Source: Kitasatospora sp. NBC_00315
Lineage (GTDB): Bacteria > Actinomycetota > Actinomycetes > Streptomycetales > Streptomycetaceae
DNA: 64,000 bases
Direction of reading: 5' to 3'
Assembly (NCBI RefSeq): GCF_041435095.1
Contig: NZ_CP108025.1
Span: forward strand, 4,650,001-4,714,000
The translations under genes and the position numbers were made by a program. How positions within the stretch are numbered: the stretch's first letter is position 1; each line of letters begins with the position of its first letter. The notes under the pieces were generated by a model, which was not told the DNA's origin, did not search any database, and saw nothing but the letters and a program-made list of their open reading frames with translations. Shown here piece by piece: positions 43,972-53,511 of the stretch.

Positions 43972-43991
43972 GTGCTTGCAATTGCAAGCAC
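43972..43991. promoter_or_regulatory. Perfect 20-base palindrome upstream of the XRE regulator
   Basis: GTGCTTGCAATTGCAAGCAC is a perfect palindrome 19 bases before the start of the XRE gene. Its two TTGCA/TGCAA halves look like an operator of the HTH protein itself, which would block its own transcription. Confidence 0.75.
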
Positions 43992-44010
43992 GGTCGGGCA
44001 GGCTGGCGCC

Positions 44011-44475
44011 ATGGCCTCCTTGAACGTCGGCTCGCTGGGCGAGTACATCCGCGAGCAGCGGCGCTCCGCGCAGTACTCGCTGCGGCAGCTGGCGGAGGCC
44101 GCCGGCGTGTCCAACCCCTACCTCAGCCAGATCGAGCGCGGGTTGCGCAAGCCGAGTGCGGAGATCCTGCAGCAGATCGCCAGAGCGCTGCGGATCTCGG
44201 CGGAGACGCTCTACGTCCAGGCCGGGATTCTGGAGGAGCGGCGGGGAGAGGGCCTGGAACTGCGGGCCGCGATCCTGGCCGATCCGCTGATCAACGAGCA
44301 GCAGAAGCAGGCGCTGCTCGCGGTCTACGACACCTTTCTGAGGGAGAACACGGCTCCGAGGGGTCCGGCCCGCCAGGGCGGGGCCCCGAAGCAGGAACCG
44401 GCCGCCGGCGGGCAGAGTGACGCCCCGGTGACCGAGCGGCCGACTGCCACGGCCGGCCACGACCGAGAGACCTAG
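44011..44475 (+). CDS. XRE-family helix-turn-helix regulator
   Basis: A 154-residue protein from ATG 44011. HTH_3 domain residues 6-65: LGEYIREQRRSAQYSLRQLA, GVSNPYLSQIERGLRKPS (recognition helix NPYLSQIE) and EILQQIARALRIS. The rest is a helical segment then a Pro/Ala/Gly-rich tail. It is first in a conserved row with the HbhA-like gene and DUF2516. The palindrome just upstream suggests autoregulation. Physiological role unknown. Confidence 0.92.
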   Translation: MASLNVGSLGEYIREQRRSAQYSLRQLAEAAGVSNPYLSQIERGLRKPSAEILQQIARALRISAETLYVQAGILEERRGEGLELRAAILADPLINEQQKQALLAVYDTFLRENTAPRGPARQGGAPKQEPAAGGQSDAPVTERPTATAGHDRET

Positions 44476-44493
44476 ACGCCAGGAGAACCCGTC

Positions 44494-45039
44494 ATGCCGA
44501 TCACGGACGAGATCAAGAAGACCCTCAACGACCCGACCCCGCTCTACGCCATCGCCGGCGCCGGTGACCTGGCGTACGAGAAGCTGCGGGAGGTGCCCGG
44601 CAAGGTCGAGGCGCTCGCCGCGGACCGCAGGGGTACGCAGGAGAAGGCCACCGCCCGTCTGCAGGAGGCCCAGGCCAGGCTGGTCGAGGCGCAGGCCAAG
44701 GTGGCCGGGTCGGTGACCACGCTCCCGACCGACCTGAAGGTGCTGCAGGAGAAGGCGCAGACCTTCGCGCTTCAGCAGGTGGGCCGGGCAGTCGAACTCG
44801 CGGTGAAGGCCAAGGAGGCCTACGACGACCTGGCCGTTCGCGGCAAGGGCGTGGTGGAGAAGGGCCGCGGCGAGACCACCGGGGTCGTCGCGCCGCAGTG
44901 GGCCGGGCCGGAGCAGGACGCGCCGGAGGTCGTCGAGGCGGAGGTGGTCGAGGACGACGAGGCCGCAGCGGCGGACGCCGCCGCGCCGACCGCCGCGAAG
45001 AAGACCCCGCGGGCCAGGAAGACCGACGGCGCCAAGTAG
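44494..45039 (+). CDS. HbhA-like coiled-coil protein
   Basis: A 181-residue protein 18 bases after the XRE gene. Residues 1-125 are a long amphipathic helix region (ALAADRRGTQEKATARLQEA, QARLVEAQAKV). The tail is acidic (EVVEAEVVEDDEAAAA) then Lys/Ala-rich (TAAKKTPRARKTDGAK). This order resembles mycobacterial heparin-binding haemagglutinin HbhA, whose Lys/Ala tail binds sulfated sugars. In Streptomyces it is more likely involved in membrane or surface structure. No signal peptide. Confidence 0.85.
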   Translation: MPITDEIKKTLNDPTPLYAIAGAGDLAYEKLREVPGKVEALAADRRGTQEKATARLQEAQARLVEAQAKVAGSVTTLPTDLKVLQEKAQTFALQQVGRAVELAVKAKEAYDDLAVRGKGVVEKGRGETTGVVAPQWAGPEQDAPEVVEAEVVEDDEAAAADAAAPTAAKKTPRARKTDGAK

Positions 45040-45283
45040 TACGTTCCCCCGGCGGGTGAGCTCCTGGTCCGGCGGGTAGGCCGGAGGGTGCGGCGGTCCG
45101 TACGGCTCCGGCGGGCGCGGCCACGACGGCGCGGACGCGGTCGCCCGGGTGCGGTGGGCGCGGGCCGGGTCGGTCGGCCGGGGCACATCCGGACGGCCCG
45201 GGACGTTGTTCCCGACACGGCTGGACCGCCGTGCCAGGATGAGCGGCACCGCTGCGACGGCGGGCCTGAGTGAGGAGACGGTA

Positions 45284-45634
45284 GTGGGCGGAATGGGCCA
45301 AGTCCTGGCCTTGGACTTCCTGAATCCCTTCTGGTGGTTGGCCATCGGAATCCTGGGGTTCAAGCTGGTCGCGCTGGTCGACGCGGCGAGCCGCCGGGAC
45401 GAGGCCTACCGGGCGGCGGACAAGAAGAGCAAGCCGTTCTGGCTGGTCCTTCTCGGTATCGCGTTCGGGTTGGACTTCCTCTTCGGGGCCAACTTCCTGA
45501 CCAGCTTCCTGACCCTCGGCGGCCTGGTGGCCGCGATCGTCTACATGGTGGACGTGCGGCCGGCGATCAAACAGCTGACGGACGGCCGGGGCGGCAAGAA
45601 CTCGCGGAACACCGGGCCCTACGGCCCCTGGTGA
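45284..45634 (+). CDS. DUF2516 membrane protein
   Basis: A 116-residue protein. The GTG at 45284 is chosen for its GAGGAGA site. Two or three membrane helices: FWWLAIGILGFKLVALVDAA, FWLVLLGIAFGLDFLFG and FLTLGGLVAAIVYMVDV, followed by a cytoplasmic RPAIKQL tail. DUF2516 is an actinobacterial family without known function. It regularly follows the XRE and HbhA-like genes, so a shared membrane role is likely but unproven. Confidence 0.85.
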   Translation: MGGMGQVLALDFLNPFWWLAIGILGFKLVALVDAASRRDEAYRAADKKSKPFWLVLLGIAFGLDFLFGANFLTSFLTLGGLVAAIVYMVDVRPAIKQLTDGRGGKNSRNTGPYGPW

Positions 45635-45648
45635 CCGGCGGTCCGAAC

Positions 45649-45688
45649 CGACGGTGGGCCGGGTGCGCAAGCGCCCGGCCCACCGTCG
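45649..45688. terminator. Bidirectional terminator
   Basis: Perfect 15-base-pair stem (CGACGGTGGGCCGGG with its complement) and a 10-base loop between convergent DUF2516 and PP2C genes. Confidence 0.88.
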
Positions 45689-45704
45689 TGCACGCGGGTT
45701 CGGC

Positions 45705-47408
45705 TCAGCCGAGTATCACCGGGGCCGGGTTGCGTTCGAGCAGGATCACCGCGACGTCGTCGGTCAACGCCCCGCCGTTGAGCTCCTCCACTTCGGCGAT
45801 CGCGCTGTCGACCAGCCGCCCCCGGGTGAGACCGGCCGCCTGGTGGTCGCCGATCAGATCGGCCAGACCGGTCTGCCCCAGGCGCCGGGAGCCCGCTCCG
45901 ACCCGGCCCTCGATCAGGCCGTCGGTGTAGAGCATCAGGCGCCAGCCGGGACGCAGCTCCAGCCGCTGCGCGGGCCAGACCGCCTGTCCGTCGTCGCAGG
46001 GCAGCAGCCCGAGGGCGGGACCGGCATGCTCGGCCGGGAGCAGCTCGGGGCGGTGGTCGGCTCCCAGCAGCAGGGGAGCCGGGTGCCCGGCGAGGTAGAG
46101 CCGGGCATGTTCGACCCGTGCCGCTGCGACGGACCCGCGGCCGGCGTCGGGAGCCGCCGTGGACGGGGTCCGCTGCTCGGTGGCCTCCGGGCCGGCTTCG
46201 ATCACCAGCATGCAGAGCGTCGCGAAGATCTCGTCACTGCGGCGCTCGTGCTCCAGTACGTGCTGGAGCGTCGTCAGCAGGGCCTCCCCGGTCAGGCCGG
46301 CGAAGACCAGGGTGCGCCACGCTATCCGCAGGGCCACGCCGAGGGCGGCCTCGTCGGGGCCGTGGCCGCAGACGTCGCCGATCACCACGTGGACCGTGCC
46401 GTTGTCGGTGCGGACGGCGTCGTAGAAGTCGCCGCCGAGCAGCGCGCGACGGCGACCCGGGCGGTAGCGCCGGGTGAAGGCGAGCCCGGCGCCGTCGAGC
46501 AGGGGGGTGGGGAGCAGATGGCGCTGGAGGCGGGCGTTCTCCTGGCCGCGCAGCTCGGCCTCGACCAGTCGGCGCTGCGACTCGTCGGCCCGCTTGCGCT
46601 CCACGGCGTAGCGCAGGGCGCGGGCGAGCAGCGGGCCGTTGGTCTCCTGTTTGATCAGGAAGTCCTGCGCGCCGGCGGCGACGGCGGCGGCGCCCAGCTC
46701 GGCCCCGGCGGTGTCGGTGAGGACCACCACGGCGGTCTGCGGGGCACGCCGGAGCAGTTCGCGCAGCCCGTCCAGGTCGTTGGCGGAGCCCTGACCGCCG
46801 TCCCGGCCCCGGGGCGGGAGGTCCGGCCGGTGGATCCAGCCGAGGGCGTCCGGGGCGGCCACGTCGGCCCGGGTACCTGTAGCGGCACCCGCACCCGCAC
46901 CCGCACCTGCAGCGGCCGGTGCCGCGCCGGTGCCCGGTGCGGCGAGATCGAGCAGGACGCAGCCGAAGTCGGGGCCGCGCGGGCGGTTGCGGCGCGTCCA
47001 GGGCGGTGCAGGGGCGAGCAGCTCGACGGCGTGGTCCAGGCCGCGGGCCCAGTGCACCTCGATGGAGGCACCGCTCTCGGCCACCGCCGAGGCGATCAGC
47101 CGGGCGTCCGAGGCGTTGTCCTCGATCACGAGCACCTTGAGCGGCGCGGTCTCGACCGAGCTGGTGGCCGATCCGGAGGCGGGCGCACCGGCTGACGTGG
47201 CGGCGGTGCTCCGGGGATGAGGTATCGGGGCGGGTGCCACCGCGCTGGGCGCGCTTCCCTCCCGGCGGCCGGGCCTGCTGCGCGCGTGGCTGGCCGCGGC
47301 GTGCTTGCTGGGGGCGCGGCCGTCAGCGGCGCGGCCCTCGGGGGCACCGGCCAGGGCGCTCGGTGCTTCACCGGCGCCAGGTGCCCGCCCGTCTCCCGTT
47401 GCGGGCAT
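45705..47408 (-). CDS. Response-regulator receiver fused to PP2C (SpoIIE/RsbU) phosphatase
   Basis: A 567-residue protein from ATG 47408 (GGGAGGA site). The first 85 residues are low-complexity Ala/Pro. The receiver follows: KVLVIEDNASDARL, phospho-acceptor Asp in CVLLDLAAPG, VVVLTDT, and Lys in DFLIKQE. An insertion of about 55 residues after LLDLAAP (Ala/Gly repeats, Asp/Pro region) interrupts it. The PP2C domain has GGDFYDAV, GDVCGHGPDEAAL, LYTDGLIEGR and DDVAVILLER. It dephosphorylates anti-anti-sigma factors in known family members. Output therefore probably feeds a stress sigma factor. The cognate kinase is not nearby. Confidence 0.92.
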   Translation of the reverse strand: MPATGDGRAPGAGEAPSALAGAPEGRAADGRAPSKHAAASHARSRPGRREGSAPSAVAPAPIPHPRSTAATSAGAPASGSATSSVETAPLKVLVIEDNASDARLIASAVAESGASIEVHWARGLDHAVELLAPAPPWTRRNRPRGPDFGCVLLDLAAPGTGAAPAAAGAGAGAGAATGTRADVAAPDALGWIHRPDLPPRGRDGGQGSANDLDGLRELLRRAPQTAVVVLTDTAGAELGAAAVAAGAQDFLIKQETNGPLLARALRYAVERKRADESQRRLVEAELRGQENARLQRHLLPTPLLDGAGLAFTRRYRPGRRRALLGGDFYDAVRTDNGTVHVVIGDVCGHGPDEAALGVALRIAWRTLVFAGLTGEALLTTLQHVLEHERRSDEIFATLCMLVIEAGPEATEQRTPSTAAPDAGRGSVAAARVEHARLYLAGHPAPLLLGADHRPELLPAEHAGPALGLLPCDDGQAVWPAQRLELRPGWRLMLYTDGLIEGRVGAGSRRLGQTGLADLIGDHQAAGLTRGRLVDSAIAEVEELNGGALTDDVAVILLERNPAPVILG

Positions 47409-47635
47409 CGGTCGATCCTCCCTTTCCCCGACTGGGCAACGGTCGGCGTCCGTGCGCAGTGCCCGCCTGGCACCGCGTGTCGGGGAACTTCTCGCGACCA
47501 TAACGTGATCTCCGGGTATTTCCGTGACCTGTCGGCACGGCTGTGGTTATTGCCACGCCGCCACCGGCTCGTCCGGGTAGCGTGCGGAGCGTGGACGGCC
47601 CGGCAACACGGCTGCCGGAACTGGAGGTTGTGGTG

Positions 47636-48202
47636 GTGACGCGGATCACGCTGGTCGAGGGTGACATCACGGAGCAGCAGGTGGACGTGGTGGTGAACGC
47701 CGCGAACTCGTCACTCCTGGGTGGTGGTGGTGTCGACGGCGCGATCCACCGCAAGGGTGGCCCCGAGATCCTGGCGGACTGTCGCAGGCTCCGGGCCTCG
47801 CACTACGGCAAGGGGCTGGGGACCGGCCAGGCGGTCGCCACCACGGGCGGCCGGCTGGCGGCTCGCTGGGTGGTGCACACGGTGGGTCCGGTGTACCTGG
47901 CAGAGGACTACGAACGGCGTGCTGAGCTGCTGGCCTCCTGCTATCGGGAGTCACTCCGGGTCGCGGCCGGGCTGGGGGCGAGAACGGTGGCGTTCCCGGC
48001 CGTGTCGGCCGGGGTGTACGGATGGCCGCTGGACGACGCGGCCAGGATCGCACTCACCACCGTCTCGGAGTCGGAACCCGGCCCGGTGAAAGGGGAGCGG
48101 GCGTCCGATCGGGTGCTGGAGGAGATCCGGTTCGTGCTGTTCGGGGCGGAGTCGTACGGTGCGTTCGAGCGGGCATGGCAGGAGCTGGAGCGGCGGGACT
48201 GA
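47636..48202 (+). CDS. Macrodomain protein (O-acetyl-ADP-ribose deacetylase type)
   Basis: A 188-residue protein. Three consecutive in-frame GTGs (47630, 47633, 47636) follow GGAGG at 47623; the third gives the best spacing. Macrodomain motifs: VVNAANSSLLGGGGVDGAIH (nucleotide loop with catalytic-type Asn and Asp), HTVGPVY and AVSAGVYGWPLDDAARIAL. Such proteins remove acetyl from O-acetyl-ADP-ribose or reverse mono-ADP-ribosylation. The gene stands alone. Its position next to the divergent PP2C gene gives no clear pathway. Confidence 0.94.
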   Translation: MTRITLVEGDITEQQVDVVVNAANSSLLGGGGVDGAIHRKGGPEILADCRRLRASHYGKGLGTGQAVATTGGRLAARWVVHTVGPVYLAEDYERRAELLASCYRESLRVAAGLGARTVAFPAVSAGVYGWPLDDAARIALTTVSESEPGPVKGERASDRVLEEIRFVLFGAESYGAFERAWQELERRD

Positions 48203-48230
48203 GGCCGGGCGGTTGCCGGCCCCGGCTGTT

Positions 48231-48278
48231 GACCGGCCCGTGGACCGGGCTGAGGACCGGGCTGCGGACCGGCTCGCG
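48231..48278. repeat. Four 12-base units GACCGG(G/C)CTGNG
   Basis: Units start at 48231, 48243, 48255 and 48267, differing at two to four positions. Confidence 0.82.
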
Positions 48279-48364
48279 GCCCGGGCGGGACCCGGAGTTA
48301 CGGGGTGGGGCGGGATGCGGGTGGGAACAGGGGTGTGCCGGGCGTCGGCGTGTGCCACCCATGG

Positions 48365-48382
48365 TGACGTGACGACACGTCA
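48365..48382. promoter_or_regulatory. Perfect palindrome TGACGTG-ACGA-CACGTCA
   Basis: 7-base arms around 4 bases. It resembles a dimeric repressor site, but both flanking genes (macrodomain and methyltransferase) end here, so any target would be a short unrecognised transcript. Confidence 0.45.
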
Positions 48383-48622
48383 ACACGCCAGAGGTATTCG
48401 ATAACTCGTTCGAGTGAATCCCCGGAGTCGCTCACCAGCACCCCGCCGACGACCGACGGCGCGGCCCCACGGCCCCGTCCGGCCCCACCTTCCGCGCGCT
48501 GCTCGCCGGTCCGGCCGCGAGCCGGTCGGTCCGCCGCCGCTCGTCAGCTCACTGTTCGGGCCGCCCGCCGTTCGTCCGGCCGCCGGGGCCCGCCGGCCGG
48601 TCCGGCGCTCGGCACCCGTCCG

Positions 48623-49453
48623 CTACGGCGCCAGCGCCGTCCAGGGCACGGTGGCCTCGCCCTGCCGCCAGCGTCCCCTGGCGTCCAGCAGCGGCCAGCT
48701 CCCGGCCATCGACGTGCACGCCGCCACCCAGCGCTGTCGGGCGCCGAACGCCCCGTACGGCGCGGCCGCCGCCCAGGCGCGGTCGAAGTCGGCCAGGAAG
48801 GCGTGCACCGCCCGGCCCGGAACGTTGTGGTGGATCAGCGCCTTCGGCAGCCGTTCGGCCAGGTCGGAGGGCTGCCCGAGGCCCCCCAGCCGGGCGGCGA
48901 AGGTGACCGTCCGAGGGCCCTCGGGTCCGATCGCGACCCAGACGTGCCGCCGCCCGATCTCGTCGCAGGTGCCCTCGACCAGCAGCCCGTCCGGCGCCAG
49001 CCGTCCGCGCAGCCGGTCCCAGACGCCGGCCACCGCCGCCTCGTCGTACTGCCGCAGCACGTTGGCCGCCCGGATCAGCTGGGCCGGCGCCCCGCCGTCC
49101 AGCGGTACCTCGAACCCGCCCCGCCGGAAGGTCAGCAGGGGCGGCCGGGTGTAGGGCAGGGCCGCCGTGACGCGCTCCGGCTCGATCTCGATCCCGACCA
49201 CCCTGACGTCCGCCCGCACGGCCCGCAGTCGGGTCGACAGCTCGACCGCCGTCCAGGGCGCGGCCCCGTAGCCGAGGTCCACCGCGACCGGCGGCCGTGC
49301 GCACGAGCGCAGCGCCGGGCCGAGCGAGTGGGCGATCCAGCGGTCCATCCGTCGCAGCCGGTTGGTGTTCGTGGTGCCGCGGGTGACCGTACCCACCGGC
49401 CGGGCCGTCCGGCCGCGGGCAGCCGGGAGTGCGGGGTCGAAGGAGGCGGCCAT
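48623..49453 (-). CDS. Class I SAM-dependent methyltransferase-like protein
   Basis: A 276-residue protein from ATG 49453. The SAM-binding motif I is [17 protein letters not shown], an altered GxGxG, and motif II ends in [11 protein letters not shown]. Motif IV-like [18 protein letters not shown] follows. It is divergent from mshA, which is the usual place for this gene in Streptomyces. Substrate unknown; the neighbour does not prove a role in mycothiol synthesis. No membrane segment. Confidence 0.85.
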   Translation of the reverse strand: MAASFDPALPAARGRTARPVGTVTRGTTNTNRLRRMDRWIAHSLGPALRSCARPPVAVDLGYGAAPWTAVELSTRLRAVRADVRVVGIEIEPERVTAALPYTRPPLLTFRRGGFEVPLDGGAPAQLIRAANVLRQYDEAAVAGVWDRLRGRLAPDGLLVEGTCDEIGRRHVWVAIGPEGPRTVTFAARLGGLGQPSDLAERLPKALIHHNVPGRAVHAFLADFDRAWAAAAPYGAFGARQRWVAACTSMAGSWPLLDARGRWRQGEATVPWTALAP

Positions 49454-49592
49454 CCCAGCAGGGTACGCGCCGTGACCGGGCCCCTCGCCGGTCGCGCCCG
49501 TCGCTGCCGTTCCCTTGTCGGCCCCAGGCCCCAGGCCCAAGGCCCGAGGCCCGAGGCCCGGGCGAGGCCCGAGCCCATACCGACCGCTGCCG

Positions 49593-49648
49593 CCCCGGCT
49601 CCGCCCGCTGCGCCCGCCCGCCCCGGCTCCGCCCGCTGCGCCCGCCCG
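49593..49648. repeat. Two tandem copies of a 28-base unit upstream of mshA
   Basis: An exact 28-base unit starting CCCCGGCTCCG at 49593-49620 repeats at 49621-49648. The 492-base gap (49454-49945) between the methyltransferase and mshA genes also has 7-base repeats near 49520-49570. No gene is seen there. Confidence 0.92.
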
Positions 49649-49945
49649 CCCCGGCGGGATCCGGTCGGCATGATCTCGTCGGCCGGAACGGGAATGCCGA
49701 CCGATGGGCCGGTGGTTGGCACACTGGTGGCGGAGTCCGCCCGGCCGGCCCTCGGGCCCGGCGGGTGGTGGGCGACGCCCCTCGGTGTGGGCAGCGCAGG
49801 CCGTGCCGGTGCGGGTGATGCGGTTCGGGCGATGCCGTGCGGTACGGGCGGTTCGGCCGGGCAACTGCCGAGCGACCCGGGCAGTGGCGCAGTGCCGGCA
49901 AGCAGCAGCAGGAATGTTGGGGAGCACAGAGGAGGGTTCAGCCAG

Positions 49946-51310
49946 GTGATCCAGCACCCCGTCCGTCCGGCTCGTCGTGCCCAGGGCCAGCCCGGCCGCG
50001 GCCGGCTGCAGACCCTGGTCTCGGGCCGGTCCCGGCGCCCCCGCCGGATAGCCATGCTGAGCGTGCACACCTCGCCGCTGCACCAGCCCGGGACGGGTGA
50101 CGCGGGCGGCATGAACGTCTACATCGTCGAGCTGGCGAAGCGGCTGGCCGAGCTCAACATCGAGGTCGAGGTGTTCACCCGGGCCATCTGCTCGAACGAC
50201 GCGCCCACCGTCGAGCTCGCGCCCGGGGTGCTGGTGCGGCACGTCACCGCCGGCCCGTACGAGGGCCTGCTCAAGGAGGATCTGCCGGCCCAGCTGTGCG
50301 CCTTCACGCACGCCGTGCTGCGCACCGAGGCCGGCCACCGCCCGGGCTACTACGACCTGGTCCACTCGCACTACTGGCTCTCCGGTCAGGTCGGCTGGCT
50401 GGCCGCCCAGCGCTGGGGCGTGCCGCTGGTGCACACCATGCACACCATGGCCAAGGTCAAGAACGCCGCGCTGGCCGAGGGCGACTCGCCCGAGCCGCCG
50501 GCCCGGGTGATCGGCGAGACCCAGGTGGTCGAGGCCGCCGACCGGCTGATCGCCAACACCGCCGAGGAGGCCGCCGAGCTCTCGCTGCACTACGCGGCCC
50601 GGCCCGACCAGCTCGCCGTGGTCCACCCCGGTGTCAACCTCGACGTCTTCCGCCCGGGCGACCAGCGGGCCGCGCGGGCCGCGCTCGGCCTTCCGCAGGA
50701 CGCCGCCGTCCTGCTCTTCGCCGGGCGGATACAGCCGCTCAAGGCACCCGACGTGCTCCTGCGGGCCGTGGCCGTCCTGCTGGAGCGCGAGCCCCGACTG
50801 CGCGAGCGCCTGGTCGTCCCGGTGGTCGGCGGGCCGTCCGGCAGCGGGCTCGCCAAGCCCGAGAGCCTGCACAAGCTGGCCGCCCAGCTGGGCATCGGTG
50901 ACGTGGTGCGGTTCCACCCGCCGGTCGGGCAGCAACGGCTCGCGGACTGGTACCGCGCCGCGACCGCCCTGGTGATGCCCTCGTACAGCGAGTCCTTCGG
51001 CCTGGTCGCGCTGGAGGCCCAGGCCTGCGGCACGCCGGTGGTCGCCGCGGCGGTCGGCGGTCTGCCGGTGGCCGTCCGGCACGGTGTGACGGGCACCCTG
51101 GTGAGCGGCCACGACCCGCAGGACTGGGCCCGGGCACTGAAGCCGTACGCCACCGATCCCGCCCTGGTCACCCGGCAGGGCGCCGGGGCGGCCCGGCACG
51201 CGGCCGGTTTCGGCTGGGGAGCGGCCGCCGCTAGCACCGCCGAGGTGTACGCAGGCACCCTGGTCCGCCCGGCCGGCCGGCTCACGACTCCCCGGCTGCG
51301 CCTGGCCTGA
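49946..51310 (+). CDS. mshA: D-inositol-3-phosphate glycosyltransferase MshA
   Basis: A 454-residue GT4-family enzyme, GTG start with GGAGGG 9-10 bases upstream. It joins UDP-GlcNAc to 1L-myo-inositol-3-phosphate, the first step of mycothiol synthesis. N-domain: [20 protein letters not shown] and [15 protein letters not shown]-domain: [21 protein letters not shown], and the UDP-ribose Glu motif [20 protein letters not shown] with its two Glu. The leader of about 30 basic residues varies in the family. The other mycothiol genes lie elsewhere. Sequence blocks match Streptomyces MshA closely. Confidence 0.96.
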   Translation: MIQHPVRPARRAQGQPGRGRLQTLVSGRSRRPRRIAMLSVHTSPLHQPGTGDAGGMNVYIVELAKRLAELNIEVEVFTRAICSNDAPTVELAPGVLVRHVTAGPYEGLLKEDLPAQLCAFTHAVLRTEAGHRPGYYDLVHSHYWLSGQVGWLAAQRWGVPLVHTMHTMAKVKNAALAEGDSPEPPARVIGETQVVEAADRLIANTAEEAAELSLHYAARPDQLAVVHPGVNLDVFRPGDQRAARAALGLPQDAAVLLFAGRIQPLKAPDVLLRAVAVLLEREPRLRERLVVPVVGGPSGSGLAKPESLHKLAAQLGIGDVVRFHPPVGQQRLADWYRAATALVMPSYSESFGLVALEAQACGTPVVAAAVGGLPVAVRHGVTGTLVSGHDPQDWARALKPYATDPALVTRQGAGAARHAAGFGWGAAAASTAEVYAGTLVRPAGRLTTPRLRLA

Positions 51311-51488
51311 CCGGAGCGTCCATCGGCCGGGAGCGTCCATCGGCCCGGAGCGGCGCCCGTCCGGCACCCCGGCCCGACCGGCGACCCCACCGGCCGGGGT
51401 CGGATCGGGGACACCCGGGCAGGCCGGCGCGATCCCCCGGGCCCCGCCCGGCTGCGCGCCACCGATACCGCCGAGTAACGTCAGCCCC

Positions 51489-52034
51489 ATGGCTATCCGT
51501 ACCAAGGACGAGGCACTGGCCCTCCTGCGCACCGCCCTGGACACCGCCGAGGTGGCCTGGGAGCCGGCCGCCACCGACCCGTTCACGCTGGTCGCGACCT
51601 TGCCGGGGGTGCGCAGGCTGAGCACCGCCTGCGCCCTGCGGGTCGGCGACCACACGCTGTCCGTGAACGCCTTCGTGATCCGCCGTCCGGACGAGAACCA
51701 CGAGGCCTTCCACCGGTGGCTGCTGGAGCGCAACACCCGGATGTACGGCGTCGCGTACGCGATCGACGCGCTCGGGGACGTGTACCTCGCAGGCCGGCTG
51801 CCGCTGGAGGCGGTGGGCGCCGACGCGGTGGACCGGCTGCTGGGGACCGTGCTGCAGAACGCGGACGAGCCGTTCAACACTCTGCTCGAACTCGGTTTCG
51901 CCTCCGCGATCCGCCGCGAGTGGCAGTGGCGCACGAAGCGCGGCGAGTCGACCCGCAACCTGGCGGCCTTCGCGCACCTGGCGGGTCCGGTCACCCCCTC
52001 CGCCGGGACGGACGAGTCCGCCGGGCCGGTCTGA
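51489..52034 (+). CDS. YbjN-domain protein
   Basis: A 181-residue protein, ATG start, with the YbjN/type III chaperone-like fold: LVATLPGVRRLSTACALRVGD, FHRWLLERNTRMYGVAYAID and LGTVLQNADEPFNTLLELGF. Proteins of this type are chaperone-like and found next to mshA and gpmA in Streptomyces. In E. coli YbjN overproduction lowers motility, but here the function is unknown. The tail after LAAFAHLAGPV is short and disordered. Confidence 0.9.
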   Translation: MAIRTKDEALALLRTALDTAEVAWEPAATDPFTLVATLPGVRRLSTACALRVGDHTLSVNAFVIRRPDENHEAFHRWLLERNTRMYGVAYAIDALGDVYLAGRLPLEAVGADAVDRLLGTVLQNADEPFNTLLELGFASAIRREWQWRTKRGESTRNLAAFAHLAGPVTPSAGTDESAGPV

Positions 52035-52039
52035 GCCTT

Positions 52040-53362
52040 CTAGGCCCGGGCGCCGGCGGCCCGGCCGTTCTCCGCCGTCGGCCCGGGCTCCTGTTCCGAC
52101 ACGGCCCTCGGCGCCCGTACCGGAACCTGCCCCGCTAGCGCCGCCGCTGCGGCCCCGGCGGCCGCGGTGTGCCGTCCGAGGAGCAGGTAGCCCGCCGCGG
52201 CGAGCGTCCCGAGCGCCGCGCAGGCGCCCCAGACGGCGCCGCCGCCCGCGTACTGGAGCAGCAGGCCGCCCACCGCCGGGCCGAGGAACGAGGCGAGGGA
52301 CCAGGAGAGCGAGTAGACGCCCTGGTAGCGCCCGCGTGCGTGGGCCGGGGCGAGCTCGGCCACCAGGCCCATCATGGTCGGCGCGTTCATGATCTCGCCG
52401 ATCGTCCAGACCGCCACGGTGACCGCGAACAGCGCCGCGGAGGAGCCGGCCAGCGCGGTCAGACCGAAGCCCCAGCCGGTCAGCAGCGCACTGGCGACGA
52501 GCAGGGCGGTCCGGCTGCGGCCCTCCATCAGCCGGGTCACCGGAATCTGCAGCAGCACGATGAGCAGGCCGTTCAGTCCGATCACCAGCCCGTACCGGGT
52601 GGCCGAGATGCCGGCCTGCCCCATGTCGACGGCGAGGGTGGTGCTGCCCTGCTGGGCGACCAGCGCGAGCAGCAGGTTGAGCGCCACCACGATCACGAAG
52701 CGGGTGTCCCGGAACACCGCGGCGAGGCCGACGGCGGGCTCGTCGAGCCGGGCGGCCGGGGCGTCGGGCCTGGTCTCCGGGATCTTCACGAAGACGACCA
52801 CCGCGCAGACCAGGGTGGAGAGCGCGTCGAGCAGGAACAGCGTCAGGTAGCCGTGGGTGGCGATCAGTCCGGCGGCAGCGGCGGACACTCCGAAGCCGAT
52901 GTTGATGGCCCAGTAGTTCAGCGAGTAGGCGCGGACCCGGTCGGCCGCGGGCACGAGGTCCGCGATCATCGCTGAGACGGCGGGGCGGGAGGCGTTGTTG
53001 CAGAGCCCCACCAGGAACGCCACCACGGCGATGGCCGCCTGGCCGTCCGAGAAGCCGAGCATCGCCGTGAACAGGGCCGTGCCGAGCTGGGCGGCGACCA
53101 GGGTCGGACGCCGGCCGATCCGGTCGGTCAGCACCCCGGCGCCCACCGCCGCGACGGCCGAGCCGAGCCCGAAGAGAGAGGCGACCAGACCGGCGTACGA
53201 GGCGGAGTAGCCGCGGTCCGCCGTCAGGTAGAGCGCCAGGAACGTCACCACGAAGCCGCCCAGCCGGTTCACCAGGGTCGATGTCCAGAGCCACCAGAAG
53301 CGGCGCGGCAACCCGCCCACGGTCTCCGTCACGAGCTGTTGGAACCGGCTGGGGACGGGCAT
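52040..53362 (-). CDS. MFS transporter, DHA1-type (12 spans)
   Basis: A 440-residue transporter, ATG start. Motif [17 protein letters not shown] lies after helix 2, and twelve hydrophobic helices follow. The C-terminal loop ([17 protein letters not shown]) is cytoplasmic. It resembles MdtH/YfcJ-like multidrug efflux proteins. It is convergent with YbjN, with only 5 bases between the stops. No dedicated regulator is adjacent; divergent gpmA begins 149 bases away. Substrate unknown. Confidence 0.9.
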   Translation of the reverse strand: MPVPSRFQQLVTETVGGLPRRFWWLWTSTLVNRLGGFVVTFLALYLTADRGYSASYAGLVASLFGLGSAVAAVGAGVLTDRIGRRPTLVAAQLGTALFTAMLGFSDGQAAIAVVAFLVGLCNNASRPAVSAMIADLVPAADRVRAYSLNYWAINIGFGVSAAAAGLIATHGYLTLFLLDALSTLVCAVVVFVKIPETRPDAPAARLDEPAVGLAAVFRDTRFVIVVALNLLLALVAQQGSTTLAVDMGQAGISATRYGLVIGLNGLLIVLLQIPVTRLMEGRSRTALLVASALLTGWGFGLTALAGSSAALFAVTVAVWTIGEIMNAPTMMGLVAELAPAHARGRYQGVYSLSWSLASFLGPAVGGLLLQYAGGGAVWGACAALGTLAAAGYLLLGRHTAAAGAAAAALAGQVPVRAPRAVSEQEPGPTAENGRAAGARA

Positions 53363-53511
53363 GGCGCGACTCCGGGGCGGCAGGTATCCCGATGAGCGGT
53401 GCGGGGTGGACCGGACAACGAGACAGTAAGTGGCTCAAGCGATGTGCACACATTACACAGCCTCCCCGGGTGCCTGCCAGCGGTCAATCCGCCTCCACTA
53501 AGCTGGGGGTC

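Larger units (their letters stand above)
48203..48622. other. 420-base gap between macrodomain and methyltransferase genes
   Basis: Holds four 12-base repeats (48231-48278), a perfect palindrome (48365-48382) and a second one, ACTCG-TT-CGAGT, at 48404-48415. AT-richer bases lie around 48395-48420. The rest is GC-rich sequence without a recognisable gene. Confidence 0.6.

Noticed and set aside
48414-49154. Plus-strand gene starting at GTG 48414
   Set aside because: Most of it is antisense to the methyltransferase gene and its product is Arg/Pro/Ser-rich without a fold.
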